The position numbers were made by a program, and so were the translations under genes. The notes under the pieces were generated by a model that did not search any database, was not told where the DNA came from, and was given only the letters and a program-made list of their open reading frames with translations. DNA of 64,000 nucleotides from CAVPCZ01 sp963779225 (GTDB lineage Bacteria; Bacteroidota; Ignavibacteria; UBA10030; UBA6906), in NCBI GenBank assembly GCA_963779225.1, contig CAVZWW010000001.1, positions 620,001 to 684,000 on the forward strand. The letters are read 5' to 3'. Of this stretch, positions 1-8,352 are shown in pieces; position 1 is the first letter of the stretch; every line of letters starts with the position of its first letter.

Positions 1-60
1 CAGGTTGCCCTGGTGGTGATTCTTATCCCGCTCGTGCTCCGAATCCTGCATATCAAGTGA
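1..60 (+). CDS. 3' end of a membrane protein (partial)
   Basis: The window opens inside a reading frame in phase with base 1 that ends at TGA 58-60. The 19 visible residues are strongly hydrophobic and end in a short basic tail (ILHIK), as in the last transmembrane helix of an integral membrane protein. The stop is 4 bases from the next ATG, so the gene is probably the upstream member of the PGA-type operon. Family cannot be assigned from this fragment. Confidence 0.5.
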   Translation, partial: QVALVVILIPLVLRILHIK

Positions 61-64
61 GATC

Positions 65-1189
65 ATGACCGTGCCCATTCATCGTCTGCGTGCCGGGGTG
101 TTATTGGTTTTTGCGGCTCTGGCGTGCGTGATCGCCGGACGTGAATTTGTTTCCATGTGGGAGCCGGATGTTATCCGTCCCTCCGGCGGTCTGACCCGGC
201 TCAGCCGGCTCAGCGAGTATTGCGCATCGTTAGTCGGTTCGCGCGCTGATGCGACAATCTACGTATACGAGAGCGGCGTACCCGGTGCAACGCTCCTTGT
301 TCTCGGCGGCACCCATCCCAACGAACCGGCGGGCTTTATTGCTGCCACGGTGCTCGTGGAAAACGTAGTGATGACATCGGGCCGGTTGATCGTGATCCCC
401 CAGGCATGCGCGGACGGCTTCACCTGCACGGATCCGCTCGAAGGTGTGCCCGGTCACTTCGCCGTTCCCACCGCAAACGGGAACCGGGTGTTCCGGTTCG
501 GTGCACGTGCAGCCAACCTGGTGGACCAGTGGCCGGATCCTCTCGTCTACCTTCAGTATCCGTCGGGGCAGCAGTTGTCAGGAAATGAAACCCGCAATCT
601 TAACCGTGCTTATCCGGGGCGGCCGGACGGCACAACAACGGAACAGGCCGCTTTTGCCATCATGCAATTGATCGTCAGGGAAGGTGTGACCCTTGCCGTG
701 GATCTGCATGAAGCCGCTCCGGAGATTCCGATCATCAACGCCCTGATCACGCATGAAAAGGGTCGGGAGATCGCTGCCGGTGCGGTGCTGAACCTGGAGA
801 TCGAGGGGCTTCAGTTCGCCCTGGAGCTGTCTCCGCCCAATTTCCACGGCCTCAGCCACCGCGAATGGGGTGACCGGACGGAGACGATCCCGTTCTTGAT
901 GGAAACCAGCAATCCCATACAGGGAAGACTCCGCGGAAGAACCTCCGAGGAACTCATTCTGAAGGGGGAGGATCCATTGTATCTCAAGGCGGCCCGGCTT
1001 GGCACGGTCCGGATCACGTACGATGACGCCGGCGAACCTCTGGAGCGTCGGGTGGGGCGCCATCTGCAGGGGCTGCGCGCAATCATTGATTCGTTCTGCG
1101 AGCAACATCCTGAATTGCCGTTCACATGTACGGGTATGCCGGGCTATGCCGAGCTGCTGGAACGCGGCGTCGGGGCATATCTTCGATAA
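65..1189 (+). CDS. Exported succinylglutamate desuccinylase/aspartoacylase-like metallohydrolase
   Basis: 374 aa. Residues 11-25 form an N-terminal hydrophobic segment (signal peptide or anchor), placing the enzyme outside the membrane. The zinc site of the M14-like AstE/AspA family is visible: H84 and E87 in GGTHPNEPAG, and H215 in VDLHEAAPE. The substrate-binding RNLNR motif lies near residues 177-181. Known family members hydrolyse N-acyl amino acids such as N-acetylaspartate or N-succinylglutamate. Here the neighbours are gamma-glutamyltransferase and PgsBC, so I infer an amide substrate related to glutamate polymers. The ATG at 65 follows the previous stop by 4 bases. Family assignment is firm; the substrate is unknown. 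Confidence 0.85.
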   Translation: MTVPIHRLRAGVLLVFAALACVIAGREFVSMWEPDVIRPSGGLTRLSRLSEYCASLVGSRADATIYVYESGVPGATLLVLGGTHPNEPAGFIAATVLVENVVMTSGRLIVIPQACADGFTCTDPLEGVPGHFAVPTANGNRVFRFGARAANLVDQWPDPLVYLQYPSGQQLSGNETRNLNRAYPGRPDGTTTEQAAFAIMQLIVREGVTLAVDLHEAAPEIPIINALITHEKGREIAAGAVLNLEIEGLQFALELSPPNFHGLSHREWGDRTETIPFLMETSNPIQGRLRGRTSEELILKGEDPLYLKAARLGTVRITYDDAGEPLERRVGRHLQGLRAIIDSFCEQHPELPFTCTGMPGYAELLERGVGAYLR

Positions 1190-1234
1190 CGGCAACACCA
1201 ATGTATATTCACTCAGTCTCTTCAGGAGAGCATC

Positions 1235-1786
1235 ATGAAACCAGTACGTGTTGGTCTTTGCATCGGGTTCCTCCTGGCGGCCGGGCAGGTTGCTGACGCC
1301 CAGAAGCCGGTACGGTTTGAACAGCCGATTCTGATCACTTCTGCAGGTCAGAGCGCCGATGTCACGCTTGCAGGCAGTCTGTGCAAGAAGGTGAATCTCG
1401 ACGCGAAGGCGTTGGCTCAGGCGACCGCCCCGGACCTCAAGGGATTCAAGACGCTGATTCTCGTTCCGGGTTTCAGCTCGAAAGGACTTGGCGCCGCCGG
1501 AACGAGCCGCGAGCAGGAAATGGAGCGCGTGAAGAAGATCATCGATGGGGCGAAGGAGATGAAGATTCCGGTCCTGGTGCTGCACATCGGAGGAAAATCC
1601 CGGCGGGGCACGCAGTCCGATGATTTCAACCGCGTCGCCGCGGAAGCCGCGCGTCATCTGATGGTGGTCAAGCAGGGTGATGAGGACGGTTTTTTCACGA
1701 AGATCGCCGGTGAAAAGAAGATCGGCATTGATGTGGTGGACAAGATTGCCAGTGTGATGACACCACTTGAAGCCGCATTCAAGTAG
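1235..1786 (+). CDS. DUF6305 family exported protein
   Basis: 183 aa with a signal peptide of about 22 residues (cleavage near VADA/QK). The mature part matches what I recall of DUF6305: an opening ILITSAGQSADV strand, a central KTLILVPGFSSKGLGAAG segment, then IPVLVLHIGGKSRRG. This alternates like a Rossmann-type periplasmic binding fold. Function is unknown. It lies between the desuccinylase-like hydrolase and gamma-glutamyltransferase, and a GGAG Shine-Dalgarno precedes the ATG (tcaggagagcatc). A TATATT hexamer at 1204-1209 could be a -10 element, but no convincing -35 accompanies it. A solute-sensing or chaperone role for the operon product is speculation. Confidence 0.8.
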   Translation: MKPVRVGLCIGFLLAAGQVADAQKPVRFEQPILITSAGQSADVTLAGSLCKKVNLDAKALAQATAPDLKGFKTLILVPGFSSKGLGAAGTSREQEMERVKKIIDGAKEMKIPVLVLHIGGKSRRGTQSDDFNRVAAEAARHLMVVKQGDEDGFFTKIAGEKKIGIDVVDKIASVMTPLEAAFK

Positions 1787-1820
1787 CGGCCGGCTTTCCA
1801 CGGCCTGGGGAGATGAGGGT

Positions 1821-3584
1821 ATGAGTCAGAAGAAACGGTTTCGCCCGGGAGTGCCGGTGGTCGTCGGTCTGTTATTGATCATCTTCGCTCTGGGCCGGTC
1901 ACAGCTGGTCGGTCAAAGCTCACGCGACCAATCCGCGATAGGGAGACAGGGCATGGCGGCGACGGCACACCCCCTCGCATCCCTTGCCGCTGTGGCAATG
2001 TTGCAGAAAGGCGGGAATGCCGTGGATGCGGCTGTTGCGGCTGCCTTTGCCATCGGCGTGGTTGAGCCGGATGGTTCCGGGCTGGGGGGCGGCGGGGGCA
2101 TGCTGGTATATCTTGCCAGGGAGCACCGTTCGGTCTACGTAAACTACTATCCGTGCGCTTCGTCGGAGGTGGACGGCATCAAGTATGCCGGTCGCAAGGA
2201 TGCGCAGACGGCGAAGGCCATTCTCATCCCGGGAACCGCAGCAGGGTTGATCCTGGCCCTTGAAAAGTACGGGACCCTGCCGTTGCCCACCGTGCTTGCC
2301 CCCTCCATACGGTATGCCGAAGAGGGATTCCCCATCGATGAAACACTGGCCAGGATTATTCTCGACAATGTTCCGCTGGTGCAAAAGGATTCGGCCACGG
2401 CTGCCGTGTACCTGCGGGACGGCTTCCCCTTGATGGAGGGGGATACACTCCGTCAACCGGAGCTTGCCGCCACCCTTCGTGCCATTGCCGTCGAAGGGAG
2501 GGCGGGTTTCTACGAAGGTCCGGTTGCAGCGAAGCTTGTGAGTGGAGTGAGTTATGCCGGCGGAGCGATGACACTCGACGATCTGCGGTCTTTCAAGGCC
2601 GAAGTGCGGGAACCGCTCCGGGGAACTTACCGCGAGTGCGAGGTGCTGGCGGCTCCGCCGCCGCATTCGGGTGCATTGGTGTTGGAAGCGTTGAACATAC
2701 TCGAGAACGAGAACGTATGTGCGCTGGGACACTATGCAACTTCCGCGGAAGCCATGCACTTGATCGCAGAGACTCTGCGCAGAGTCTATGCCGACCGGAC
2801 GGCCTTTCTCGCGGACCCGCGCTTTGAAGATGTACCCGTGTCGGGTTTGATTTCCAAAGATTTCGCCCGCACGCGGTATCTGGATATCAACCGGGACGCA
2901 GCCGATCCGAGCGACTATCGAACAACCCGGACAGGTGACCCCACCCCGTTTAATGCCGTGCCGGCGAATACATGCACCACCGGCATTGCTGTGCCTCTAG
3001 AACGGGAATACGAACAGGGGCACGAGGGTGGAGGACATACCACGCATCTCGGAGTAATGGACAGAGACGGCAATGTTGTGTCGCTGACGCAAACACTCGG
3101 GACTTTTTTCGGATCGGGAGTGACTGTCGCGGGCGTCTTGTTGAACAACGGCATGTCCAATTTCTCCACGACGGCCGCGGTAAATGCGGTCCAGCCCGGC
3201 AAGCGGCCCCGGAGTTCGATTTCGCCCACCATCCTTCTCAAGAACGGTGAGCCGTACATGTCCGTGGGATCGCCGGGGGCGACCCGCATTATCGCCACGG
3301 TGGTAGAACTGATCGTGAATGTCGTCGATTATCGCATGTCCGCCCGGGAGGCCAACAGCGCGCCCCGGTTCCTCTGTCAGAAGGCGGATGACTACCTTCA
3401 CCTGGAATCGCGCATTTCTCCCGCCGTGCAACAGGCATTGACGCAAAAGGGCCATACGTTGCGCGTGTATGGCGACTATGATCTCTTCTTTGGAGGAGCC
3501 CAGCTGATCCTGTTCGACCCGTTGACGGGAACATTCTCCGGGTCTGCCGATCCGCGCCGTGGTGGAGTGGCTATCGGGTATTAA
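1821..3584 (+). CDS. ggt: Gamma-glutamyltransferase (Ntn hydrolase), CapD-like role likely
   Basis: 587 aa from ATG 1821, chosen because ggggag lies just upstream and an N-terminal signal/anchor (residues ~9-25) follows. An ATG at 1767 is in frame but overlaps the preceding gene. The precursor should self-cleave before T407 in GGGHTTHLGVMD, giving a large subunit and a ~180-aa small subunit with T407 as nucleophile. The glycine-rich GSGLGGGGG and the late GSPGATRI loop are also family marks. Known GGTs hydrolyse or transfer gamma-glutamyl groups; CapD of Bacillus anthracis uses the same fold to cut PGA and attach it to the wall. Its place directly before pgsB (9-base gap) supports a PGA-processing job. 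Confidence 0.93.
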   Translation: MSQKKRFRPGVPVVVGLLLIIFALGRSQLVGQSSRDQSAIGRQGMAATAHPLASLAAVAMLQKGGNAVDAAVAAAFAIGVVEPDGSGLGGGGGMLVYLAREHRSVYVNYYPCASSEVDGIKYAGRKDAQTAKAILIPGTAAGLILALEKYGTLPLPTVLAPSIRYAEEGFPIDETLARIILDNVPLVQKDSATAAVYLRDGFPLMEGDTLRQPELAATLRAIAVEGRAGFYEGPVAAKLVSGVSYAGGAMTLDDLRSFKAEVREPLRGTYRECEVLAAPPPHSGALVLEALNILENENVCALGHYATSAEAMHLIAETLRRVYADRTAFLADPRFEDVPVSGLISKDFARTRYLDINRDAADPSDYRTTRTGDPTPFNAVPANTCTTGIAVPLEREYEQGHEGGGHTTHLGVMDRDGNVVSLTQTLGTFFGSGVTVAGVLLNNGMSNFSTTAAVNAVQPGKRPRSSISPTILLKNGEPYMSVGSPGATRIIATVVELIVNVVDYRMSAREANSAPRFLCQKADDYLHLESRISPAVQQALTQKGHTLRVYGDYDLFFGGAQLILFDPLTGTFSGSADPRRGGVAIGY

Positions 3585-3593
3585 CAGGAAGAC

Positions 3594-4775
3594 GTGCAGC
3601 CTTTTCTCATTGCACCTGAACCCATGTTAGGTATCGTCGCCCTGACCGCAGTTGTACTCCTGGGACTCTCCCTCGAGGCGATCCTTGTCCGCCTGTGCCT
3701 GCGGAGTATCCCCGTCCGTGTTCACGTCAATGGCACCCGGGGAAAATCGAGTGTCACGCGTTACATTGCCGCAGCTTTACGTGCCGAGGGACGGCGAACC
3801 CTCGCCAAGGTTACGGGTATCCGCCCCACGCTGATCTTCCCTGACGGTCGTGAAGAGATCCTGCACCGGCGCGGGCCTGCCCGCATGCAGGAGCAGGTGC
3901 GACTGCTCTTCCATGCACGTCGCCTCCGGTGTGAGGCGATCGTACTGGAGTGTATGTCCATCGCCCCCCTGCTGCAGGCACGCGAGACCGGGACCATTCG
4001 GCCCACGCTTTCCGTTCTCACGAACATCCGTGACGATCATCGGGAGGAACTGGGAGCGTCGGATGCGGAACGATCCGCCGCTCTCTGCATGTCCATCCCG
4101 TCAGGTGCAACGCTGGTTTCGCTGGCCCTCCCGCAGCGCGGTGCTGTCGAGGAGTATGCCCGCAGACGCGGGACACGGGTGATCTACCCTCCTGTGGATA
4201 TTCTGCCCTCCGCACCGGCGTTGCCGGCACATGTCCATCCGGAGAACGTGAGGCTTGCCCTGACCGTCTGTCGTGAGTTGGGGTTGGATCCCCGGCGGGC
4301 CCGGGAGGCTGTTCTGGCGGAAGCGGAACGCGGTGACTCACCGCTGATCGAGATCCCGCTCCCGGGGCGCGCCCTCCGGTTCCTCGATGGTTTTGCAGTG
4401 AATGATGTTCCCTCGGCGGAGGGATTCCTCGCCGGGTGGCACGACGCGCTTGGCGGTTGGGATGCTCTTGTCATCGTTCTCAATACGCGTTCTGACCGCC
4501 CCCTTCGTTCGATGCTCTTTGCACGCTGGTGTGCATCGCGGGCCGGCGTGGCAGATGTGGTCCTTGCGGGTACACATATCCCTGCAACACGCCGGGCTCT
4601 CATCTCCTCCGGCTTTGAACCGGGTCGGATACATTGCTGGAAACCCCGGCACGTGCGGAATCCCGTGAACGCACTGCAGGAAATCCCGACGCCTGCGGGC
4701 ACTCTTGTTGCGGGCTTCGGAAACATCGCGGGGGATGGCTTCACTATTCTGCGGGGTTTGCGCACATGGTCATAG
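3594..4775 (+). CDS. pgsB: Poly-gamma-glutamate synthase PgsB/CapB
   Basis: 393 aa, the usual PgsB length. It starts with GTG at 3594 after an AGGAA Shine-Dalgarno. An N-terminal membrane helix (~residues 10-30) is followed by the Mur-ligase-like ATP site VHVNGTRGKSS (P-loop residues 47-53, K51). PgsB is the ATP-dependent amide ligase that activates and joins glutamate through its gamma carboxyl. It works at the membrane with PgsC, whose ATG lies inside this gene's last codons, a sign of translational coupling. Whether the polymer here is D- or L-glutamate cannot be seen. Confidence 0.93.
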   Translation: MQPFLIAPEPMLGIVALTAVVLLGLSLEAILVRLCLRSIPVRVHVNGTRGKSSVTRYIAAALRAEGRRTLAKVTGIRPTLIFPDGREEILHRRGPARMQEQVRLLFHARRLRCEAIVLECMSIAPLLQARETGTIRPTLSVLTNIRDDHREELGASDAERSAALCMSIPSGATLVSLALPQRGAVEEYARRRGTRVIYPPVDILPSAPALPAHVHPENVRLALTVCRELGLDPRRAREAVLAEAERGDSPLIEIPLPGRALRFLDGFAVNDVPSAEGFLAGWHDALGGWDALVIVLNTRSDRPLRSMLFARWCASRAGVADVVLAGTHIPATRRALISSGFEPGRIHCWKPRHVRNPVNALQEIPTPAGTLVAGFGNIAGDGFTILRGLRTWS

Positions 4776-5191
4776 AGGCGTTGTTCATCGGCCTGGTCGC
4801 CGGGTTTCTCTATTATGAGCTGGTCGGTCTCTCCCCGGGCGGGGTCATTGCACCGGGGTATCTTGCACTCTTCACCGCCGAACCGTTCAGGATTCTCTCC
4901 ACTCTTCTCGTTGCGACGATCGTCTGGGGGATCATTGAAATCCTCACTCCGCGATTGATTCTCTACGGCCGCCGCCGGCTTCTTCTGGCCCTCCTTCTGG
5001 GCTTCAGCTGCAAACTTGCGGTGGAGGCCTGGATACAACCGGCGGCAGGAACCACCGTGGACCTTCAATCGATCGGATATATGATACCCGGCTTGATCGC
5101 GAACGAGATGTCGCGTCAGAAGCCATTACCGACCCTGTTCAGCCTGACCCTTGTTACGGCGGTGGTGGCAATGATTCTCCTCCTCCGGTGA
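4766..5191 (+). CDS. pgsC: Poly-gamma-glutamate biosynthesis protein PgsC/CapC
   Basis: 141 aa, almost entirely hydrophobic with about four to five membrane helices, as expected for PgsC (~150 aa). The N-terminus MVIEALFIGLVAGFLYYE and the SPGGVIAPGYLALF segment are typical of the family. ATG 4766 overlaps pgsB by 10 bases; longer in-frame starts would run through pgsB and give no family-like sequence. PgsC partners PgsB in the synthase/export complex. Its TGA overlaps the GTG of the next gene. Confidence 0.92.
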   Translation: MVIEALFIGLVAGFLYYELVGLSPGGVIAPGYLALFTAEPFRILSTLLVATIVWGIIEILTPRLILYGRRRLLLALLLGFSCKLAVEAWIQPAAGTTVDLQSIGYMIPGLIANEMSRQKPLPTLFSLTLVTAVVAMILLLR

Positions 5192-6288
5192 CCCTTCCCT
5201 TGCGACGTCTCAACCGGAACCACCGGCTTGCGCTGCTTGCGCTGACCTCTCTCCTGGCGCTGTTCTGTGCCCGGAGGTACGCTGTCGAGGAGCAGGAGCG
5301 CACTGATGCGCCCGTCATGCGGCGGGCGGAAGATCTGGCTGCACGCTGGTTCGGGCTCGTGGCGGACGGGAAAATCCGCAACCAGATCCCCGCTGAAGTT
5401 TCTCCGGCGATCCCTCACGCCGGGATGCTCGGCGCCGGGTGGTCAGAGATCACCACGACACTGGGTTCACTCGAGGCCAAACGTACGGCGGCGAACCCAC
5501 GCTTCGCCGCCCTGATGGTCCGTTTGCTCCACGACGCGGGTGTGGATTCGACACAAACCGTCGGCGTCACTCTCACCGGCTCGTTTCCTTCGCTTGGTGT
5601 GTGCACACTTGCGGCCCTGCAGACGATCGGTGCACGGGTCGTCGTTGTGACCTCACTCGGATCCTCCTCCTATGGCGCGAACCAACCCGGGGCGACATGG
5701 CTGGATATGGAAGAGTGGCTCCTCCGTTTCGGCGGACTGCGCTATCGTACCATGCTTCTTACCCCGGGCGCGGAAGGAGATAGCGGTGCAGGGATGCCCG
5801 AGGAGGGAATTCCCCTGCTGAAACAGACTGCGGCGCGTTACGGAAGAATTCTTGTGTTTCCTTCCAGCTATCCCGATGCCATCCATCGCAAAATGGAGTT
5901 GTTCACCAGGAACGGGATAACTCTCCTGGTGAATGTCGGCGGCAGTCAGACCAGTCTTGGCACCTGCCGCCACGCAGCAACACTTCCGAACGGATTTCAC
6001 CGGGACCTTTCTCCGTGTGCTGACACCGGCCGTGGAATCATTGAACGTCTGGCCGCGCAGGGTGTCCCGTTCGTCCATCTTCTCCACGTAAAAAGCCTGG
6101 CGGCCCGCTACGGACTCCCGCTCTCTCCCGGTATTTATGATCCCGCCGCCGGGCGATCCGTCTTCACGGAGCGTGTTGTGCACCGGGGAGTGATTCTGTC
6201 TCTTCTGGCCGCGGTCTTCGTGAGTGTGTTGTTGGTCGGCCGTTCCTTGCATTTCTCTTTGGTCGCTTGTATATTCTTGCGCCCTTGA
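5188..6288 (+). CDS. Poly-gamma-glutamate system protein (TIGR04332/PgsW type)
   Basis: 366 aa from GTG 5188, overlapping the pgsC stop by 4 bases. One hydrophobic segment sits near residues 11-27 and a second near the C-terminus (ILSLLAAVFVSVLLVG), with a soluble domain between. That domain has GVTLTGSFPSLG and VVVTSLGSSSYGANQPGATWLDME motifs, which I associate with the family called poly-gamma-glutamate system protein. Such proteins accompany PgsB/PgsC in some lineages; the biochemical role is not established. No CapA/PgsA-like metallophosphatase follows in this window, so this protein may replace or supplement PgsA. Confidence 0.8.
   Translation: MTLPLRRLNRNHRLALLALTSLLALFCARRYAVEEQERTDAPVMRRAEDLAARWFGLVADGKIRNQIPAEVSPAIPHAGMLGAGWSEITTTLGSLEAKRTAANPRFAALMVRLLHDAGVDSTQTVGVTLTGSFPSLGVCTLAALQTIGARVVVVTSLGSSSYGANQPGATWLDMEEWLLRFGGLRYRTMLLTPGAEGDSGAGMPEEGIPLLKQTAARYGRILVFPSSYPDAIHRKMELFTRNGITLLVNVGGSQTSLGTCRHAATLPNGFHRDLSPCADTGRGIIERLAAQGVPFVHLLHVKSLAARYGLPLSPGIYDPAAGRSVFTERVVHRGVILSLLAAVFVSVLLVGRSLHFSLVACIFLRP
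6247..6275 (+). promoter_or_regulatory. Candidate sigma-70-like promoter before the kynureninase trio
   Basis: TTGCAT at 6247-6252 and TATATT at 6270-6275 are separated by 17 bases, a good match to -35/-10 elements. They lie inside the 3' end of the PGA system gene, ~70 bases upstream of ATG 6347. This suggests the following trio has its own promoter. Inferred from sequence only. Confidence 0.45.
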
Positions 6289-6346
6289 CACCAACGGGGG
6301 CGGGTCCGATTTCTCCGTTACATCCCTGACACCGCATGGAGGTCCC

Positions 6347-7078
6347 ATGCTCTGGAAATACTACCTGCCCGCACCTCTTTCCGGACCGCATGAGCGCACT
6401 GCCCTGGAGGACATTTTCCTCGTTCCCGAGGATGGCAGCAGCGGCCGTGAATCCTACTGGTTCACTCTCGAAGCGCTGCAATCATTTACCGGCGGTACGC
6501 GCGAAGAGAAGCTGGTGCGTCTCGGCGAAGATGACTATGTTATCAGTGACCATATGGACATGCTTATTCGCCGTGAAGATTTTAACCGCACGGAACTGCT
6601 CGAATGGACGAAGACCTTTCTGCGGATACGGTTTGGTGACGCCAACCCCGATCTGGTGGAAGCCAGCGGGGATGAAGTGGCACGGTGCGTCCCGACTACG
6701 AACGAACTCGACATCAACCATCGATCTCCACGAAAGGTGAAGATGGTCTTTGTTCACCTCAAAACGGGACCTCCCTCGTTCCTTCCCGAGGAGATTCTTG
6801 CAGGCGATCCACGTGCCGACGTGCGCACGCTCTGGCTGGTGGATGATCCCGCCCAGAACCCTTCTGCAAAACTCTTCGAATGGGCAGACCTGGTGATGGT
6901 GATGGACAGGCGCATGCGTCAGATTACCCAGAAGCGTCTGAAAGTGCTGGGGGTGAAGAAAAGAATCATCTGCCTGCATCTTCCTGAACACCACGATGTG
7001 CATGATCCGCACTATCTCACGTTGTTCAGGGAAAGGATCGGGGTGTACCTGGAAAAACTCGGCTGGGCGACGCCATGA
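6347..7078 (+). CDS. Protein with a C-terminal degenerate protein-tyrosine-phosphatase-like domain
   Basis: 243 aa. ATG 6347 follows a good ggagg Shine-Dalgarno; the upstream in-frame extension lies in the previous gene and looks non-coding. Residues 1-127 form a domain I do not recognise. Residues 131-237 line up with small predicted protein-tyrosine phosphatases of the COG4551 type: VKMVFVH strand, ADVRTLW, FEWADLVMVMDRRMRQ, RIICLHLPEHHDVHDP and a closing LFRERIGVYL helix. The phosphatase signature expected after the first strand (C-x-x-N-x-x-R-S) is missing; the catalytic Cys is His137 and no P-loop Arg follows. It is therefore probably catalytically dead or repurposed. Its TGA overlaps the kynU ATG, indicating coupling. 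Confidence 0.6.
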   Translation: MLWKYYLPAPLSGPHERTALEDIFLVPEDGSSGRESYWFTLEALQSFTGGTREEKLVRLGEDDYVISDHMDMLIRREDFNRTELLEWTKTFLRIRFGDANPDLVEASGDEVARCVPTTNELDINHRSPRKVKMVFVHLKTGPPSFLPEEILAGDPRADVRTLWLVDDPAQNPSAKLFEWADLVMVMDRRMRQITQKRLKVLGVKKRIICLHLPEHHDVHDPHYLTLFRERIGVYLEKLGWATP

Positions 7079-8352
7079 CGTCACGCCAGGACGACAGGGA
7101 GTACGCGACCCTTCGTGACCGGGATGACCCGCTTGCGGACTTCCGTCGCCGCTTCTACATCCCGTTGATGGAACCGGGGCACGAGAAGATATATTTCTGC
7201 GGCAATTCTCTGGGGCTCCAGCCAAAGGCCGCGCGGAACGCCGTGGACCATATCCTGCGGGACTGGGAAGAACAGGCGGTGGATGCGCATTTTCGTGGCG
7301 CCGAACCGTGGCTTACCTACCATGAGACCGTGAACGCCATGATGGCGGAGATGGTGGGCGCTCTTCCCGGCGAGGTTGTGTTGATGAATGCGTTGACCGT
7401 CAACCTCCACCTGCTTCTGATTTCTCTGTATCGTCCGGCAGGTGACCGATCCGGTATTGCCGTCGAGGCCGGACCGTTCCCGTCAGACTTGCATGCGCTG
7501 CATTCGCACCTCACACTCCACGGTGTCGACCCCCGCCAGGGGCTGATCACGATCACGCCACGGCCGGGAGAGTCGATTCTCCGGACCGAGGATGTGGTCT
7601 CTTTTCTCGAGCGGGAGGGTGAACGTGTCGCCCTGATCCTGCTCGGAGGGGTGAATTTCATTACGGGGCAGTTTTTCGAAATAGCTCCGATTGTCCGTGC
7701 GGCGCACGCGTCCGGGATTGTCGTGGGATTGGACCTTGCTCATGCCGTGGGAAACGTTCCCCTGCATCTTCACGACTGGGATGTCGATTTTGCCGTCTGG
7801 TGTTCATACAAATACCTCAATGCCGGTCCGGGGTCGCCCGGTGGATGTTTTGTCCATGAACGTTTTCGAGACAGGCCGGACCTTCCGCGCCTGGCCGGGT
7901 GGTGGGGGGAGTCGGCGGATCGGCGGTTCCGCATGCAGCCCGAGTTTCTTCCCGCTTCGGGAGCCCGGGGCTGGCAGATCAGCAATCCTTCGCTCCTCGC
8001 GCTTTCTCCGCTGCGTGCATCCCTTGAATTGTTCCGCGAAGCTGGCACTGACCGTTTGCGTACAAAGAGCCGTGGGTTGACGTCATATCTGCATGATCTA
8101 CTGGCACCGTTTGATCCCGCGCTGGTGCAGTGTGTGACTCCCCCGGATCCCGAACAACGTGGTGCCCAGCTGACCTACCGGGTAACGAGAAACGGGAGGG
8201 CGGTCTTTGATGGACTGCTCGCTGCGGGGATCGTATGCGATTGGCGGGAACCCGGGGTCATCCGTTTTTCCCCGGTTCCTCTCTATAACACATATGAAGA
8301 AGTCCATGCGTGTGCGCGCACATTCGAGGCGCTTCTCAGGACGAATGGATGA
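7075..8352 (+). CDS. kynU: Kynureninase
   Basis: 425 aa, normal length for the PLP enzyme that cleaves kynurenine (or 3-hydroxykynurenine) to (hydroxy)anthranilate and alanine. Diagnostic stretches are YFCGNSLGLQP at the start, WLTYHE, GLDLAHAVGN with the PLP-binding Asp, and WCSYKYLNAGPG, where K246 should form the Schiff base. The ATG overlaps the previous stop (ATGA) and its own TGA overlaps the next ATG, so all three genes are coupled. No tryptophan dioxygenase or formamidase is next to it, so the source of kynurenine is not shown locally. Confidence 0.95.
   Translation: MTSRQDDREYATLRDRDDPLADFRRRFYIPLMEPGHEKIYFCGNSLGLQPKAARNAVDHILRDWEEQAVDAHFRGAEPWLTYHETVNAMMAEMVGALPGEVVLMNALTVNLHLLLISLYRPAGDRSGIAVEAGPFPSDLHALHSHLTLHGVDPRQGLITITPRPGESILRTEDVVSFLEREGERVALILLGGVNFITGQFFEIAPIVRAAHASGIVVGLDLAHAVGNVPLHLHDWDVDFAVWCSYKYLNAGPGSPGGCFVHERFRDRPDLPRLAGWWGESADRRFRMQPEFLPASGARGWQISNPSLLALSPLRASLELFREAGTDRLRTKSRGLTSYLHDLLAPFDPALVQCVTPPDPEQRGAQLTYRVTRNGRAVFDGLLAAGIVCDWREPGVIRFSPVPLYNTYEEVHACARTFEALLRTNG

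Noticed and set aside
578..1801. 407-codon minus-strand ORF
   Set aside because: It is antisense to the hydrolase and DUF6305 genes, which have clear family motifs, and has no recognisable domain or Shine-Dalgarno.
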